From contig NZ_CP163444.1 of NCBI RefSeq assembly GCF_041053105.1, forward strand, positions 3,720,001 through 3,784,000: DNA of 64,000 bases, given 5' to 3'. The DNA is from Streptomyces sp. R44 (GTDB taxonomy: Bacteria; Actinomycetota; Actinomycetes; Streptomycetales; Streptomycetaceae). This document shows, piece by piece, positions 8,202 to 17,067 of the stretch. A program made the translations under genes and the position numbers. The notes beneath the pieces are model-generated. The model was not told where the DNA came from. It saw only the letters and a list, made by a program, of their open reading frames with translations, and did not search any database. Positions within the stretch are counted from its first letter, which is position 1, and each line of letters starts with the position of its first letter.

Positions 8202-9029
8202 TCAGCGCAGCTCGTCCACGTACCGGTCCGTGCCCGGGATCGTCGGGATGAACGGGGCCACCAGTTCCACCCGGCCGAGGCCGCCCGCGTCGAGGCCGGT
8301 GAAGTGCTGCTCCCAGCACTCCCGCGGATCCGCCTCCAGGAACCAGAGCAGGGTGAGCCGGGTGTCGACCCCCTCGACCTGCTTCACATAGGTCATCCGG
8401 TCGCCGGGCAGCGGGGTCGGCCGGAAGACGGTCACCATCGCCGCCGGGGAGCCCGCGAGGCGGCGCGGCAGCTCGCGGGACCGCAGCCACTCCAGGACCT
8501 CGGCCCGCTTCCCCGCGTCCTCGGCGTCGATCACCTGGAGGACGAGTCCGCGGTACGGGTGGTCCAGGGCGTGGAAGTCCCGGGGACCGGCGGCGCCGTC
8601 GCGGTAGACGGTGGCCTCGTGGTCCTGGAAGGACGTGAAGACGTGGGTCCGGGCCTGGTGGACCCGGGCGTCGCGGTTCAGCCGCTTGTTGATCCCGACC
8701 GTCCACTTCATGTGGTCGGCGTAGCGGCCGTCGGTGATCCAGTACGTGGAGAGGTAGCAGCCGGCCGTCACCGGCTGGGCGACCGCGGACTTCTCCGGGT
8801 AGCGCAGCTCCTGGAGTTCGCGGGTGGCGACCCAGCGGCGGCCGGCGTACATCCAGGGCATGGCCATGGCGCCGGCGTAGTAGTGGTCGTCCTCGTACCA
8901 GCGGTTGTACGCGTACTCGTGGCCCGGATGCGGTTCCACCATGGTGATCAGCGCGTGGCCGGGGCGCACGCCGTACGGGCCGACGGCGGCCAGCTCCGCG
9001 TACGTCTCGCTGCGGGTCTCCTCGCTCAT
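8202..9029 (-). CDS. Uncharacterised protein with two EthD/Dabb-like halves, operator-controlled
   Basis: A 275-residue protein from ATG 9029, chosen because GGAAGGGG lies 8 bases upstream; an in-frame ATG at 9047 is possible. The segment HALITMVEPHPGHEYAYNRWYEDDHYYAGAM resembles the NRWYdeeHl pattern of EthD-like dimeric alpha/beta-barrel proteins. A second half (MVTVFRPTPLPGDRMTYVKQ...TLLWFLEADPRECWEQHF) looks like a repeat of the same fold. No signal peptide or membrane segment is seen. It diverges from an SDR gene with a TGACG-N3-CGTCA operator between them, which links it to the catabolic genes at 23-47 kb. It may be an accessory enzyme or binding protein; the function is unknown. Confidence 0.7.
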   Translation of the reverse strand: MSEETRSETYAELAAVGPYGVRPGHALITMVEPHPGHEYAYNRWYEDDHYYAGAMAMPWMYAGRRWVATRELQELRYPEKSAVAQPVTAGCYLSTYWITDGRYADHMKWTVGINKRLNRDARVHQARTHVFTSFQDHEATVYRDGAAGPRDFHALDHPYRGLVLQVIDAEDAGKRAEVLEWLRSRELPRRLAGSPAAMVTVFRPTPLPGDRMTYVKQVEGVDTRLTLLWFLEADPRECWEQHFTGLDAGGLGRVELVAPFIPTIPGTDRYVDELR

Positions 9030-9076
9030 TTCCGTACCCCTTCCCATGTCTTCCCTTGTCGTCGACGGGCTTCTAC

Positions 9077-9094
9077 TCTGACGGGCCGTCAGAT
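9077..9094. promoter_or_regulatory. Regulon operator, site 1
   Basis: tctgacgggccgtcagat; the core TGACG-GGC-CGTCA at 9079-9091 is a perfect palindrome around a 3-base centre. It lies between divergent genes (starts 9029 and 9122), well placed to control both. It matches the other nine copies in the window. Confidence 0.75.
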
Positions 9095-9121
9095 AGATGG
9101 CCAGGGTCGAGGAGGGTCCGG

Positions 9122-9904
9122 ATGCTGCTCCAGGGAAAGACGGTCGTCGTGTCGGGGGTCGGTGCCGGGCTCGGGCACCGGATCGCGGAGACGGTGGTAC
9201 GGGACGGGGGCAACGCCGTCCTCGGCGCCCGCACCGAGGCCAACCTCGCCAAGTCCGCGGCGGAGATCGACCCGGAGGGGCGCCGCACCGCCTACCGGGC
9301 CACGGACATCACCGACGAGGAGCAGTGCGAGGCGCTCGCCGCGCTGGCCGTCGAGCGCTTCGGCGGCATCGACGCGGTGGTCCACGTCGCCGCCTGGGAC
9401 TCCTACTTCGGGGGCCTGGAGGACGCGGACTTCGCGACCTGGCAGGGGGTCCTGGACGTGAACCTGCTCGGCACGCTGCGGATGACCCGGGCCTGCCTGC
9501 CGGCGCTGAAGCAGCGGGGCGGTGCCGTCGTCCTGATCGGGACGCAGTCGGCGATCGCCGCGCCCTCGCAGGTGCGGCAGGCGGCCTACGCGGCCTCGAA
9601 GGGGGCGCTGACCTCGGCGATGTACTCGCTCGCGCACGAGCTCGGGCCGCACCGGATCCGGGTCAACACCGTGCTCCCCGGCTGGATGTGGGGGCCGCCG
9701 GTCCAGGCGTACGTCCAGTTCACCGCGCACACCGAGAGGGTGCCGGAGGCCGAGGTCCTGGCCCGGCTCACCGAGCGGATGGCGCTGCCGGAGCTCGCGA
9801 CGGACGGGGACGTGGCGGAGGCCGCGGCCTTCCTGGCCTCGGACCGGGCGCGGGCGATCACGGGGCAGTCGCTGCTCGTCAACGCGGGGGAGCTGATGCG
9901 CTGA
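9122..9904 (+). CDS. Short-chain dehydrogenase/reductase (SDR)
   Basis: A 260-residue NAD(P)-dependent oxidoreductase. The start is ATG 9122, with GAGGAG 7 bases upstream; the frame extends further but lacks a ribosome-binding site there. The Rossmann motif (VSGVGAGLGHRIA), the catalytic Ser (IGTQSAIAAPSQ) and the YAASK Tyr/Lys pair are all visible, with RIRVNTVLPGWMWGPP after them as usual. It diverges from the EthD-like gene across operator site 1. The substrate is unknown; context suggests an alcohol intermediate of the operator-linked catabolic pathway. Confidence 0.9.
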   Translation: MLLQGKTVVVSGVGAGLGHRIAETVVRDGGNAVLGARTEANLAKSAAEIDPEGRRTAYRATDITDEEQCEALAALAVERFGGIDAVVHVAAWDSYFGGLEDADFATWQGVLDVNLLGTLRMTRACLPALKQRGGAVVLIGTQSAIAAPSQVRQAAYAASKGALTSAMYSLAHELGPHRIRVNTVLPGWMWGPPVQAYVQFTAHTERVPEAEVLARLTERMALPELATDGDVAEAAAFLASDRARAITGQSLLVNAGELMR

Positions 9905-10102
9905 GCCACCTGATCCCAGCGAGTACAGCGAGCGATGCGGGCGGTGGCAGGCAGCAGCGTGTGGCCCGGGCCCCGCACTGCATGGCCCCTGCGAAGCCGC
10001 TGGCGACCTCGCTCGTCCGACACCCCGGAGCGGGACGCGCTCCTGGACCGGCTGGGCACGGACGGGGGGCCGGTCCCGGCACAGGCGGCGGGGGCTCGGA
10101 CG

Positions 10103-10132
10103 GATCAGCCTCTGGGCCGATCAGCCTCTGGG
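10103..10132. repeat. Tandem 14-bp duplication at the ARH-like gene stop
   Basis: gatcagcctctggg occurs at 10103-10116 and again at 10119-10132, period 16. The second copy contains the stop codon of the gene at 10121, and the first carries a duplicate in-frame-like stop signature downstream. It looks like a slippage duplication with no obvious function. Confidence 0.6.
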
Positions 10133-11239
10133 GTAGCGCGCCAGCCAGCCCGGCGCGGACTCGGCGGCGCTGTGCAGAGCGGCGCCCTGGGTCATCTCCA
10201 TCGCGAAGTCGTCCGCGAGCTCCAGGACCGTCGCACGGCCCTCCAGGTCGGCCAGCCAGGCCGGCGGGAGGGCCGTCTCGCCGTGCAGGGCCCCCAGCAG
10301 CGCGCCGGTGAGCGCGGCCGTCACCGACGAGGGGCCGTCGTGGTTCACCGCGAGCCGCAGCCCGTGCCGTACGTCCTCGCCGACCAGGGCGCAGTAGACG
10401 GCCGCCGCCAGCTGCCCCTCGGCCCGGTCCTCCCCGGCCCCGAGCGCCGTCACCCGGTCCGCGTCCGGCGCCCCCTCCCGTACGGCTCCGAGGGCCCGGC
10501 CCAGCGCCTCGGTGACCGGCTCGTGGCCGGGGCGGGCCGCGAGCTGCTCCCGGGCACGGGCCACCGCCGCCTCGACGGAGCCGCCGCGCGCGAGGCCGTG
10601 GACGGTGACCGCGAAGGCCCCCGCCGCGAGGCCGGCGGCGGGGGCGCCGTGCGTCTGCGCGGCGCACTCCACGGCCAGCTGGCAGACCAGCTGCGGCTCC
10701 CAGCCGACGAGCAGCCCGAAGGGGGCCGAGCGGACGAGGGCGCCGGAATCGCCGGCGTCGGGGTTCTTCGGTCGGTCGAGGGTGCCGAGAACGTCGTCCC
10801 CGAGGCCGGTGAGGCAGGCGCGGGGCGGGTTGCGGCGGGCGTAGAGCCACTCCTCGCGGGCGAGCCAGCCGTTGTCCTTGCGGCGCTCGTCGGGGCCCCA
10901 GTCGCGCTGGGTGGCGGCCCAGCGCAGGTGCGCCCGGTGGACGTCGGTGGGCGGGTGCCAGGCTCCGGTGTCGCGGCGGACCTGGGCGCGGATGAGGCCG
11001 TCGACGGTGAAGAGGGCCATCTGGGTCGCGGCGGTGACGGCGCCGCGGCGGCCGAACGCGGGGACGGGGTCGGTGAGTCCGTCAGGTCCGTGGGCCTCGC
11101 GCAGCTGCGCGAGCGTGTGGTCGGCGGCCGCGGCCCCGAGGGCGTCCCCGATGGCCCCACCGAGCAGACAGCCCCGTACGCGGGCCCGGAAGTCCTGCTG
11201 TTCGGCGCGGCCCCACACGGCCGCGGCTGTCGTGGCCAC
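10121..11239 (-). CDS. ADP-ribosylglycohydrolase-fold protein, likely catalytically degenerate
   Basis: A 372-residue protein from GTG 11239 behind a GGGAGGG site. The fold signature GCLLGGAIGDALGAAA near the N-terminus and GALLGALHGETALPPAWLADLEGR near the C-terminus identify the ARH family, which removes ADP-ribose from proteins using two Mg ions. The usual TDDT metal motif reads TAAT here (GAVTAATQMAL). The usual GGDxDT motif reads NHDGPSSVTAAL. With the metal-binding aspartates replaced, hydrolase activity is doubtful; it may bind ADP-ribose without cleaving it. The gene stands alone, between the 9.1-kb SDR and the 11.4-kb repeat. Confidence 0.75.
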   Translation of the reverse strand: MATTAAAVWGRAEQQDFRARVRGCLLGGAIGDALGAAAADHTLAQLREAHGPDGLTDPVPAFGRRGAVTAATQMALFTVDGLIRAQVRRDTGAWHPPTDVHRAHLRWAATQRDWGPDERRKDNGWLAREEWLYARRNPPRACLTGLGDDVLGTLDRPKNPDAGDSGALVRSAPFGLLVGWEPQLVCQLAVECAAQTHGAPAAGLAAGAFAVTVHGLARGGSVEAAVARAREQLAARPGHEPVTEALGRALGAVREGAPDADRVTALGAGEDRAEGQLAAAVYCALVGEDVRHGLRLAVNHDGPSSVTAALTGALLGALHGETALPPAWLADLEGRATVLELADDFAMEMTQGAALHSAAESAPGWLARYPRG

Positions 11240-11366
11240 GATGTGCCCTCCCCCGTAGACCGGTCTGCGCAGCACTGTAATCGACCGGGTACGCCCGTTC
11301 GGGGCCCAGAACGTTATGTAATCCGCACCCCTTCAGCCCCCTTTTGACCGCGTTCCTCGGGCCCCG

Positions 11367-11575
11367 CCGTTGTGGGCAATCGTTCCGCAGGGCGGAACGG
11401 GTGGGCACAACGGACGGCGCCCTTGCCGGCGCCAGAGGCTCCCGCGCCTGGACCCGCACCACGTCGTGCGCCGCGCATCGTGGTGCGGGTCCAGGCTCGG
11501 AACGCGGAGGCGCCGCTGAAGGGCGCCGTCCCGTGTGCCCACCCGTCCCGCCCTGCGGGACGATTGCCCACACGG
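11367..11575. repeat. 209-bp giant inverted-repeat element, copy A
   Basis: The whole element is a dyad centred near 11471. The ends ccgttgtgggcaatcg (from 11367) and cgattgcccacacgg (to 11575) are reverse complements. Each end also contains its own hairpin: cgttccgc/gcggaacg on the left and cgtcccgc/gcgggacg on the right. The inner parts also pair across the centre. A second copy of exactly the same length lies at 23115-23323. It sits 44 bases after the fbiC stop and fills most of the 380-base gap before the ARH-like gene. It has no coding capacity and may act as a 3' structure or be a non-autonomous mobile repeat. Confidence 0.8.
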
Positions 11576-11619
11576 CACGTGGGCACCGCCCGCCCGGGCA
11601 CGGGCCCGCACCGGCGGGG

Positions 11620-14205
11620 TCACTCCTGGGGCAGGACCGGGAGGAGTTCCGGGAGGTGGCCGTCCGAGGCGTGGGCCGTGCGCTGCCGCTCCTCCGGAAC
11701 CTCGCCGTACAGCGTCGTCCGCGGCTTCGCCGGACGCCCCGCCGCCTCCGCGATCGCCTCCAGGTCGCGGATCGAGCGGTACGAGCCGTAACTGGAGCCC
11801 GCCATACGGGAGATGGTCTCCTCCATCAGCGTTCCGCCCAGGTCGTTCGCGCCCGAGCGGAGCATCTCCGCCGCGCCCTCCGTGCCCAGCTTCACCCAGC
11901 TGGTCTGGATGTTGGGGATGTGCGGGTGCAGGAGGAGGCGGGCCATGGCGATGACCGCGCGGTTGTCGCGGGCGGTCGGGCCGGGGCGGGCGATGCCCGC
12001 GAGGTAGACGGGTGCGTTGGTGTGGATGAAGGGGAGCGTCACGAACTCGGTGAAGCCGCCCGTCTCCTGCTGGATGCGGGAGAGCGTGCGGAAGTGCCCG
12101 AGCCAGTGCCGGGGCTGGTCCACGTGCCCGTACATCATCGTGGAGGACGAGCGGATGCCCAGCTCGTGGGCCGTCCTGACGACCTCGATCCACGTCGCCG
12201 TCGGCAGCTTGCCCTTCGTCAGGACCCAGCGCACCTCGTCGTCGAGGATCTCCGCCGCCGTGCCGGGGATCGAGTCGAGACCCGCCTCCTTCGCCGCCGT
12301 CAGCCATTCACGGATCGACAGGCCTGTCCTCGTCGCGCCGTTGACGACCTCCATCGGCGAGAAGGCGTGGACGTGCATCCCCGGGACCCGCTTCTTCACC
12401 GCGCGCGCGATGTCGAAGTAGGCCGTGCCGGGCAGGTCCGGGTGGATGCCGCCCTGCATGCAGACCTCGACGGCGCCGACCTCCCAGGCCTGCTGGGCGC
12501 GGTCCGCGACCTGGTCGAGGGAGAGGGTGTACGCGTCGGCGTCGGTGCGGCGCTGGGCGAAGGCGCAGAAGCGGCAGCCGGTGTAGCAGACGTTGGTGAA
12601 GTTGATGTTCCGCGTGACGATGTACGTGACGTCGTCGCCGACCACCGAGGCGCGGACGTCGTCCGCGATCCGGGTCAGGGCGTCGAGCGCCGGGCCGTCC
12701 GCGTGCAGCAGGGCCAGTGCCTGCGCGTCGGTGAGCTTCGTCGGGTCGTCGGCGGCGACGGAGAGCGCCTCGCGGACGTCGCCGTCGACCCGCTCGGGGA
12801 CCATGCCGGGCGCGGCGGCCTCGCGGAGCGCCTCCCAGTCCCCGTACACCTCGTCGAAGTCGTCGCGCCGGTCGCCCGTGCGGCCCTCGGTGTCGATGGT
12901 CGCGTGCAGGTCCGTACGGCCGCTCGCGGTGAACGCCTCGTCGGGCTCCTGCCAGGGCAGGCCGCGCACGGGCGCGTCGGGGTTCGCGAGGCCGGTCTCG
13001 GGGTCCGCGAGGGCGCGGACGTGCGGGAGGAGCCGGGGGTCGAGCCAGGGTTCGCCCCGGGTGACGAACTCGGGGTAGACGCAGAGCCGTTCGCGCAGCT
13101 CGAAGCCGACGGCCCGCGACCGGGCGGCGAGCTCGTCGATCTGGGGCCAGGGCCGCTCGGGGTTGACGTGGTCGATGGTGAGCGGGGAGACCCCGCCCCA
13201 GTCGTCGATGCCGGCGGCGATCAGCCGCTCGTACTCGGAGTCGACGAGGTTCGGCGGGGCCTGGAGGCAGGCGGAGGGGCCCATGATGAGCCGGGCGACG
13301 GCGACGGTGGCGACGAGGTCGTCGAGCTCGGCGTCGGGCATCCCGCGCATGGCCGTGTCCGGCTTGGCGCGGAAGTTCTGGATGATGAGTTCCTGGATGG
13401 AGTGGTACTGGCGTGCCACTCGCCGGAGCGCGAACAGGGATTCGGCGCGCTCCTCCAGGGTCTCCCCGATGCCGAGCAGCAGCCCGGAGGTGAAGGGGAC
13501 GGAGGACCGGCCGGCGTCCTCCAGGACCCTGAGCCGTACGGCCGGTTCCTTGTCGGGGGACCCGTAGTGGGGGCCGCCGGGCTCGGACCACAGCCGGGTC
13601 GCGGTCGTCTCCAGCATCATGCCCATGGAGGGCGCGACGGGCTTGAGTCGCTGGAAGTCGGTCCAGGACAGGACGCCGGGGTTGAGGTGCGGGAGGAGCC
13701 CCGTCTCCTCCAGGATGCGGATCGCCATGGCCCGTACGTACGCGATGGTGTCGTCGTACCCGTGCGCGTCGAGCCACTCGCGGGCCTCGGGCCAGCGGTC
13801 CTCGGGCTTGTCGCCGAGGGTGATCAGGGCTTCCTTGCAGCCCAGTTCGGCGCCGCGGCGGGCGATGTCGAGGACCTCGTCCGGCGACATGAACATGCCG
13901 TGCCCGTCGCGGCGGAGCTTGCCGGGGACGGTGACGAAGGTGCAGTAGTGGCACTTGTCCCGGCAGAGCCGGGTGAGCGGTATGAACACGCTCTTCGAGT
14001 ACGTGACGACCCCGGGCCGCCCGGCCGCCTGAAGGCCGGCGTCCCGCACGCGCCCCGCGGACGCCACCAGGTCCGCCAGGTCCTCCCCCCGCGCCCGCAA
14101 CAGCACGGCGGCCTCGGCGACATCGAGCGCGACCCCGTCCCTGGCCCGCTTGAGGGCACGGCGCATGGCGTTCGCGGTGGGTCGTCCTGCCTGGTGATCC
14201 GTCAT
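11620..14205 (-). CDS. fbiC: FbiC, bifunctional FO synthase (CofG-CofH) for coenzyme F420
   Basis: An 861-residue fusion of two radical-SAM enzymes that makes FO, the deazaflavin core of F420, from a tyrosine and a 5-amino-6-ribitylaminouracil precursor. The N-terminal CofG-type half carries CRDKCHYC, and the C-terminal CofH-type half carries CYTGCRFC; both are CxxxCxxC Fe-S sites. ATG 14205 is preferred; an in-frame GTG at 14226 is the alternative. The length matches actinobacterial FbiC. Three LLM oxidoreductases and a DDN-like protein in this window could use the cofactor. A 209-bp inverted repeat follows the stop. Confidence 0.97.
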   Translation of the reverse strand: MTDHQAGRPTANAMRRALKRARDGVALDVAEAAVLLRARGEDLADLVASAGRVRDAGLQAAGRPGVVTYSKSVFIPLTRLCRDKCHYCTFVTVPGKLRRDGHGMFMSPDEVLDIARRGAELGCKEALITLGDKPEDRWPEAREWLDAHGYDDTIAYVRAMAIRILEETGLLPHLNPGVLSWTDFQRLKPVAPSMGMMLETTATRLWSEPGGPHYGSPDKEPAVRLRVLEDAGRSSVPFTSGLLLGIGETLEERAESLFALRRVARQYHSIQELIIQNFRAKPDTAMRGMPDAELDDLVATVAVARLIMGPSACLQAPPNLVDSEYERLIAAGIDDWGGVSPLTIDHVNPERPWPQIDELAARSRAVGFELRERLCVYPEFVTRGEPWLDPRLLPHVRALADPETGLANPDAPVRGLPWQEPDEAFTASGRTDLHATIDTEGRTGDRRDDFDEVYGDWEALREAAAPGMVPERVDGDVREALSVAADDPTKLTDAQALALLHADGPALDALTRIADDVRASVVGDDVTYIVTRNINFTNVCYTGCRFCAFAQRRTDADAYTLSLDQVADRAQQAWEVGAVEVCMQGGIHPDLPGTAYFDIARAVKKRVPGMHVHAFSPMEVVNGATRTGLSIREWLTAAKEAGLDSIPGTAAEILDDEVRWVLTKGKLPTATWIEVVRTAHELGIRSSSTMMYGHVDQPRHWLGHFRTLSRIQQETGGFTEFVTLPFIHTNAPVYLAGIARPGPTARDNRAVIAMARLLLHPHIPNIQTSWVKLGTEGAAEMLRSGANDLGGTLMEETISRMAGSSYGSYRSIRDLEAIAEAAGRPAKPRTTLYGEVPEERQRTAHASDGHLPELLPVLPQE

Positions 14206-14274
14206 GAACCGAGCATACGAGCGCACTGCCGGGCGGCGGTTCGGGTCCCCGCAGGAACCCGAACCCGTCTCTCC

Positions 14275-15105
14275 TCAGAGGTACCGCGCATAGCCGTCCA
14301 GGACGCCCAGCACCTCCCTCTCGTCACCCGGCGGCAGCTGGAGGACGACCTCCTCGCAGCCCAGTTCCTCGTAGTGGGCGAGCTTGCCGGGGTTCGGGAG
14401 GACCGCGTACGGGACGAGCTGGAGGGTCTCCGGGGCGCGGCCCGCCTTCTCCCAGGCCTCGCGGAGGACCGGGAGGGACTCCGTCAGGCCGCGGCCGCCG
14501 ATCGGCATCCACCCGTCGGTCTGCGCGGCGATCTGCGCGAACAGCTTCGGGCCCGCCGCGCCGCCGAGCAGGACGCGCGGTGCGCCGCCCACCGGCTTGG
14601 GCCAGACCTCCGAGGCGCGGACGGACTCGCCGTACTCGCCCTCGTACGCCGTCGGTTCCGGCGCCCACAGGGCCCGCATCAGGTCGAGCCGGTCGCGGCC
14701 GAGCTCCCGGCGGCGGGGCCAGTCGACGCCGTGGTCGGCGGCCTCCTCCCGGTTCCAGCCGAAGCCGACGCCCAGGGTGAACCGGCCTCCGGAGAGGTGG
14801 TCGAGGGTGGCGACCTGCTTGGCGAGCACGATCGGGTCGTGCTGGGTGATCAGGGTGATGCCGGTGCCCAGGCCGAGGTGCTCGGTGACGGCCGCCGCCT
14901 GCCCCAGGGCCACGAGCGGGTCGAGCGTCCGCGCGTACTCCCGGGGCAGCTCCCCGCCCGCCGCGTAGGGCGTCTCGCGGGAGACGGGGATGTGGGTGTG
15001 CTCGGGGAGGTAGAGCCCCGCGAAGCCGCGCTGCTCCAGCTCGCGGGCGAGCCGCACCGGGCTGATGGTCTCGTCGGTCAGGAAGATCGTGGTCGAGATC
15101 CGCAT
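14275..15105 (-). CDS. LLM-class F420-dependent oxidoreductase
   Basis: A 276-residue TIM-barrel enzyme of the luciferase-like family, starting at ATG 15105. The features are the N-terminal ISTTIFLTDETISPVRLARELEQRGFAGLYLPEHTHIP, the conserved QVATLDHLSGGRFTLGVGFGWNREE segment, and a C-terminal VLLGGAAGPKLFAQIAAQTDGWMP. These fit F420-dependent rather than FMN-dependent members. The gene lies 69 bases upstream of fbiC on the same strand, so the two may be co-transcribed. No regulon operator is seen at its promoter. The substrate is unknown. Confidence 0.88.
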   Translation of the reverse strand: MRISTTIFLTDETISPVRLARELEQRGFAGLYLPEHTHIPVSRETPYAAGGELPREYARTLDPLVALGQAAAVTEHLGLGTGITLITQHDPIVLAKQVATLDHLSGGRFTLGVGFGWNREEAADHGVDWPRRRELGRDRLDLMRALWAPEPTAYEGEYGESVRASEVWPKPVGGAPRVLLGGAAGPKLFAQIAAQTDGWMPIGGRGLTESLPVLREAWEKAGRAPETLQLVPYAVLPNPGKLAHYEELGCEEVVLQLPPGDEREVLGVLDGYARYL

Positions 15106-15274
15106 AGCGGCACGGTAGGGGGTGGGGCGCGGATTTCCGAGGCCTGCGGCAGCCCTCTCGCGCCCTCCTCCACCTCGACCCCTTGACCTCAACCTTGGTC
15201 GACGTATGAGGCTCCCCCCATGACCACAGGGAAATCCACCTGTCCTTCCGTAGCCCGGCTGCTTGGATGAGCTG

Positions 15275-16015
15275 GTGCTGAACCGAATCGAGACGTACTA
15301 CGACGCCGTCCCCCGTTCCTCCGCCCGCGCCGAGGAGTTCGGGCCCCTGACCCTGTTCGTGCAGGAGGGACAGGGCTGGCCCTACTACGCCCGCCCGGCC
15401 CTCGGCCACGAGGGCGACGTCCCCGTGGCCGCCGTGGAGAAGGTGCGGGCCCGGCAGCGGGAGCTCGGGGTGCCCGAGGCCTTCGAGTGGGTGGCGGAGA
15501 CCACCCCGGGGCTGCGGGCCGCCGTGGAGGCGACCGGGCTGACCGTGCACGAGCATCCGCTGATGGTCCTGGAGGGCGAACCGCTGCCCGTGCCGGAGCC
15601 CGAGGGCTTCACCGTACGGCTCGTGGGCGCGGACGACGCCGCCCTGGACACCGCCGTCGCCGCCCCGTTCGCCGCCTTCGACGCCCCGGTCGCGCCCGGC
15701 ACCTCCGCGCGGGTCGCCGACCGGATCACGGCCGGCCTGACCCGGCTCGCGGCCGCCCTGGACGCCACCGGCAGCGCCCACGCGGCCGGCCAGCACCAGC
15801 CCGTCGGCACCGTGACCGAGGTCGTCGGCGTCGGCACCGTACCGGCGGCCCGACGGCAGGGCCTGGGGCTCGCGGTCACGGCCGCCCTGGTCGCGGACGC
15901 CCGCGCCCACGGGACGGAGCTCGTGTTCCTGACGGCCTCGGACGCGGACGTGGCCCGCCTCTACGGGCGGCTCGGCTTCCGCACCATCGCGACGGCCCTC
16001 ATCGCGGAGGCCTGA
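15275..16015 (+). CDS. GNAT-family N-acetyltransferase
   Basis: About 246 residues. The C-terminal part has the acetyl-CoA binding pattern VVGVGTVPAARRQGLGLAVTAALVADARAHGTELVFLTASDADVARLYGRLGFR typical of GNAT enzymes; the N-terminal half is more divergent. GTG 15275 has a GGA site 7 bases upstream, and an in-frame TTG at 15263 is possible, so the exact start is unsure. The substrate is not predictable. It precedes the AhpD-like gene by about 120 bases on the same strand. Confidence 0.82.
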   Translation: MLNRIETYYDAVPRSSARAEEFGPLTLFVQEGQGWPYYARPALGHEGDVPVAAVEKVRARQRELGVPEAFEWVAETTPGLRAAVEATGLTVHEHPLMVLEGEPLPVPEPEGFTVRLVGADDAALDTAVAAPFAAFDAPVAPGTSARVADRITAGLTRLAAALDATGSAHAAGQHQPVGTVTEVVGVGTVPAARRQGLGLAVTAALVADARAHGTELVFLTASDADVARLYGRLGFRTIATALIAEA

Positions 16016-16137
16016 CGCCGCGGACGTCTGAAAGAAAATCTCGAAAAGGTTCTCCCGTCGTGTCACATCCTCGGCGCGCGCTCCGTCAGTGCAGTGGAAG
16101 CAGCGAACAGACGGAAAGAAACCGAGGAGCGATCACC

Positions 16138-16605
16138 ATGGCGCACCAGCCCAAGGCCCGTATGACCAACCCCGCCTACGTCCTGGCCGACGCCGGTCCG
16201 GCGATCCAGAACCTGATCAAGGCCACCCGTCAGGGCGGCGTCGACGATTCGATCCTGGAGCTGGTGCACCTGCGGGCCAGCCAGATCAACAACTGCGGCT
16301 TCTGCGTCGACTACGGCGTCAAGAGCGCCAAGAAGACCGGCGTCAGCGACGAGAAGCTGTTCGCCGTCGCGGCCTGGCGCGAGGCGCCGTACTTCTCCGA
16401 CGAGGAGCGGGCGGCCCTCGCGCTCGCCGAGGCGGCGACCCGGCTCGCGGACGCCTCGGACGCGGTGCCGGACGAGGTGTGGGACGCCGCCGCCGACCAC
16501 TTCGACGAGAAGCAGCTCGCCGCGATCGTGCTGATGGTCGGCGTCACCAACCTGTTCAACCGGCTCAACGTCACCGTCCGGCAGCCCGCGGGCGTGGGGT
16601 TCTGA
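16138..16605 (+). CDS. AhpD-like (carboxymuconolactone decarboxylase fold) protein, copy 1
   Basis: 155 residues from ATG 16138 behind an excellent GAGGAG site. It has the core ELVHLRASQINNCGFCVDYG and the later WREAPYFSDEERAALALAEAATRLAD of the AhpD/CMD family. The redox pair Cys53-x-x-Cys56 is present. The His normally four residues after the second Cys is Gly60 here, so a classical peroxidase relay may be altered. A close paralogue lies at 17068. The last 35 bases overlap the convergent GNAT gene. Confidence 0.9.
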   Translation: MAHQPKARMTNPAYVLADAGPAIQNLIKATRQGGVDDSILELVHLRASQINNCGFCVDYGVKSAKKTGVSDEKLFAVAAWREAPYFSDEERAALALAEAATRLADASDAVPDEVWDAAADHFDEKQLAAIVLMVGVTNLFNRLNVTVRQPAGVGF

Positions 16606-17044
16606 CCATCACCACGTCCACCGGGTCCTCGGACTCGAAGGCGAACCCCTCCCGCTCGTAGAGACGGCGGGCCGCGCTGCCCTGCAGGACCACCAGACGG
16701 ACCGGTACGCCGTCCGCGTCGGCCCGGTCGAGCAGCCCGCGCAGCACCGCCGTCCCGAGGCCCCGGCCCTGGGTCTCGGGGGCCAGGTAGAAGTGCTCCA
16801 GGTAGAGCCCTTCACCGTCCTCGTACGGGCGCACCGTCACGCATCCGGCGAGCGCGCCGTCCAGTTCGATCACCGAGGTGTGCGCCGGCGAGAAGCCGTC
16901 CCGCAGCCTCTGGCGCACCCGGTGCTCGTCGTAGCGGCCGAGGCGCACCAGGTCCTCGCGCATGACCTCGGCCCGCAGCTCGGCGATCGCCTCGACGTCC
17001 TCCGCGCGGCCGGGGCGCAGCGCCCAGTTCGTTTCCCGATACAT
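16571..17044 (-). CDS. GNAT-family N-acetyltransferase between the two AhpD-like genes
   Basis: 157 residues, a compact single GNAT domain. YLEHFYLAPETQGRGLGTAVLRGLLDRADADGVPVRLVVLQGSAARRLYEREGF contains the Q/RxxGxG/A acetyl-CoA loop and the expected last strand. The N-terminus is WALRPGRAEDVEAIAELRAEVM. The gene is inverted relative to its neighbours. It overlaps the end of the first AhpD-like gene by 35 bases and diverges from the second with a 23-base gap, so the second gene's promoter must lie inside this one. Confidence 0.9.
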   Translation of the reverse strand: MYRETNWALRPGRAEDVEAIAELRAEVMREDLVRLGRYDEHRVRQRLRDGFSPAHTSVIELDGALAGCVTVRPYEDGEGLYLEHFYLAPETQGRGLGTAVLRGLLDRADADGVPVRLVVLQGSAARRLYEREGFAFESEDPVDVVMVRTPRPRAAGR

Positions 17045-17067
17045 GTACGCATCCTAAGGAGCCCTCC

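Noticed and set aside
11367..11575. Insertion sequence
   Set aside because: It is only 209 bp with no transposase frame; at most it is a non-autonomous element, listed as a repeat.
11344..15186. A plus-strand open frame of 1280 codons antisense to fbiC and the LLM gene
   Set aside because: High GC leaves few stops in mirror frames. The translation is low-complexity Arg/Gly/Val-rich with no domain, while the minus strand holds unmistakable fbiC.
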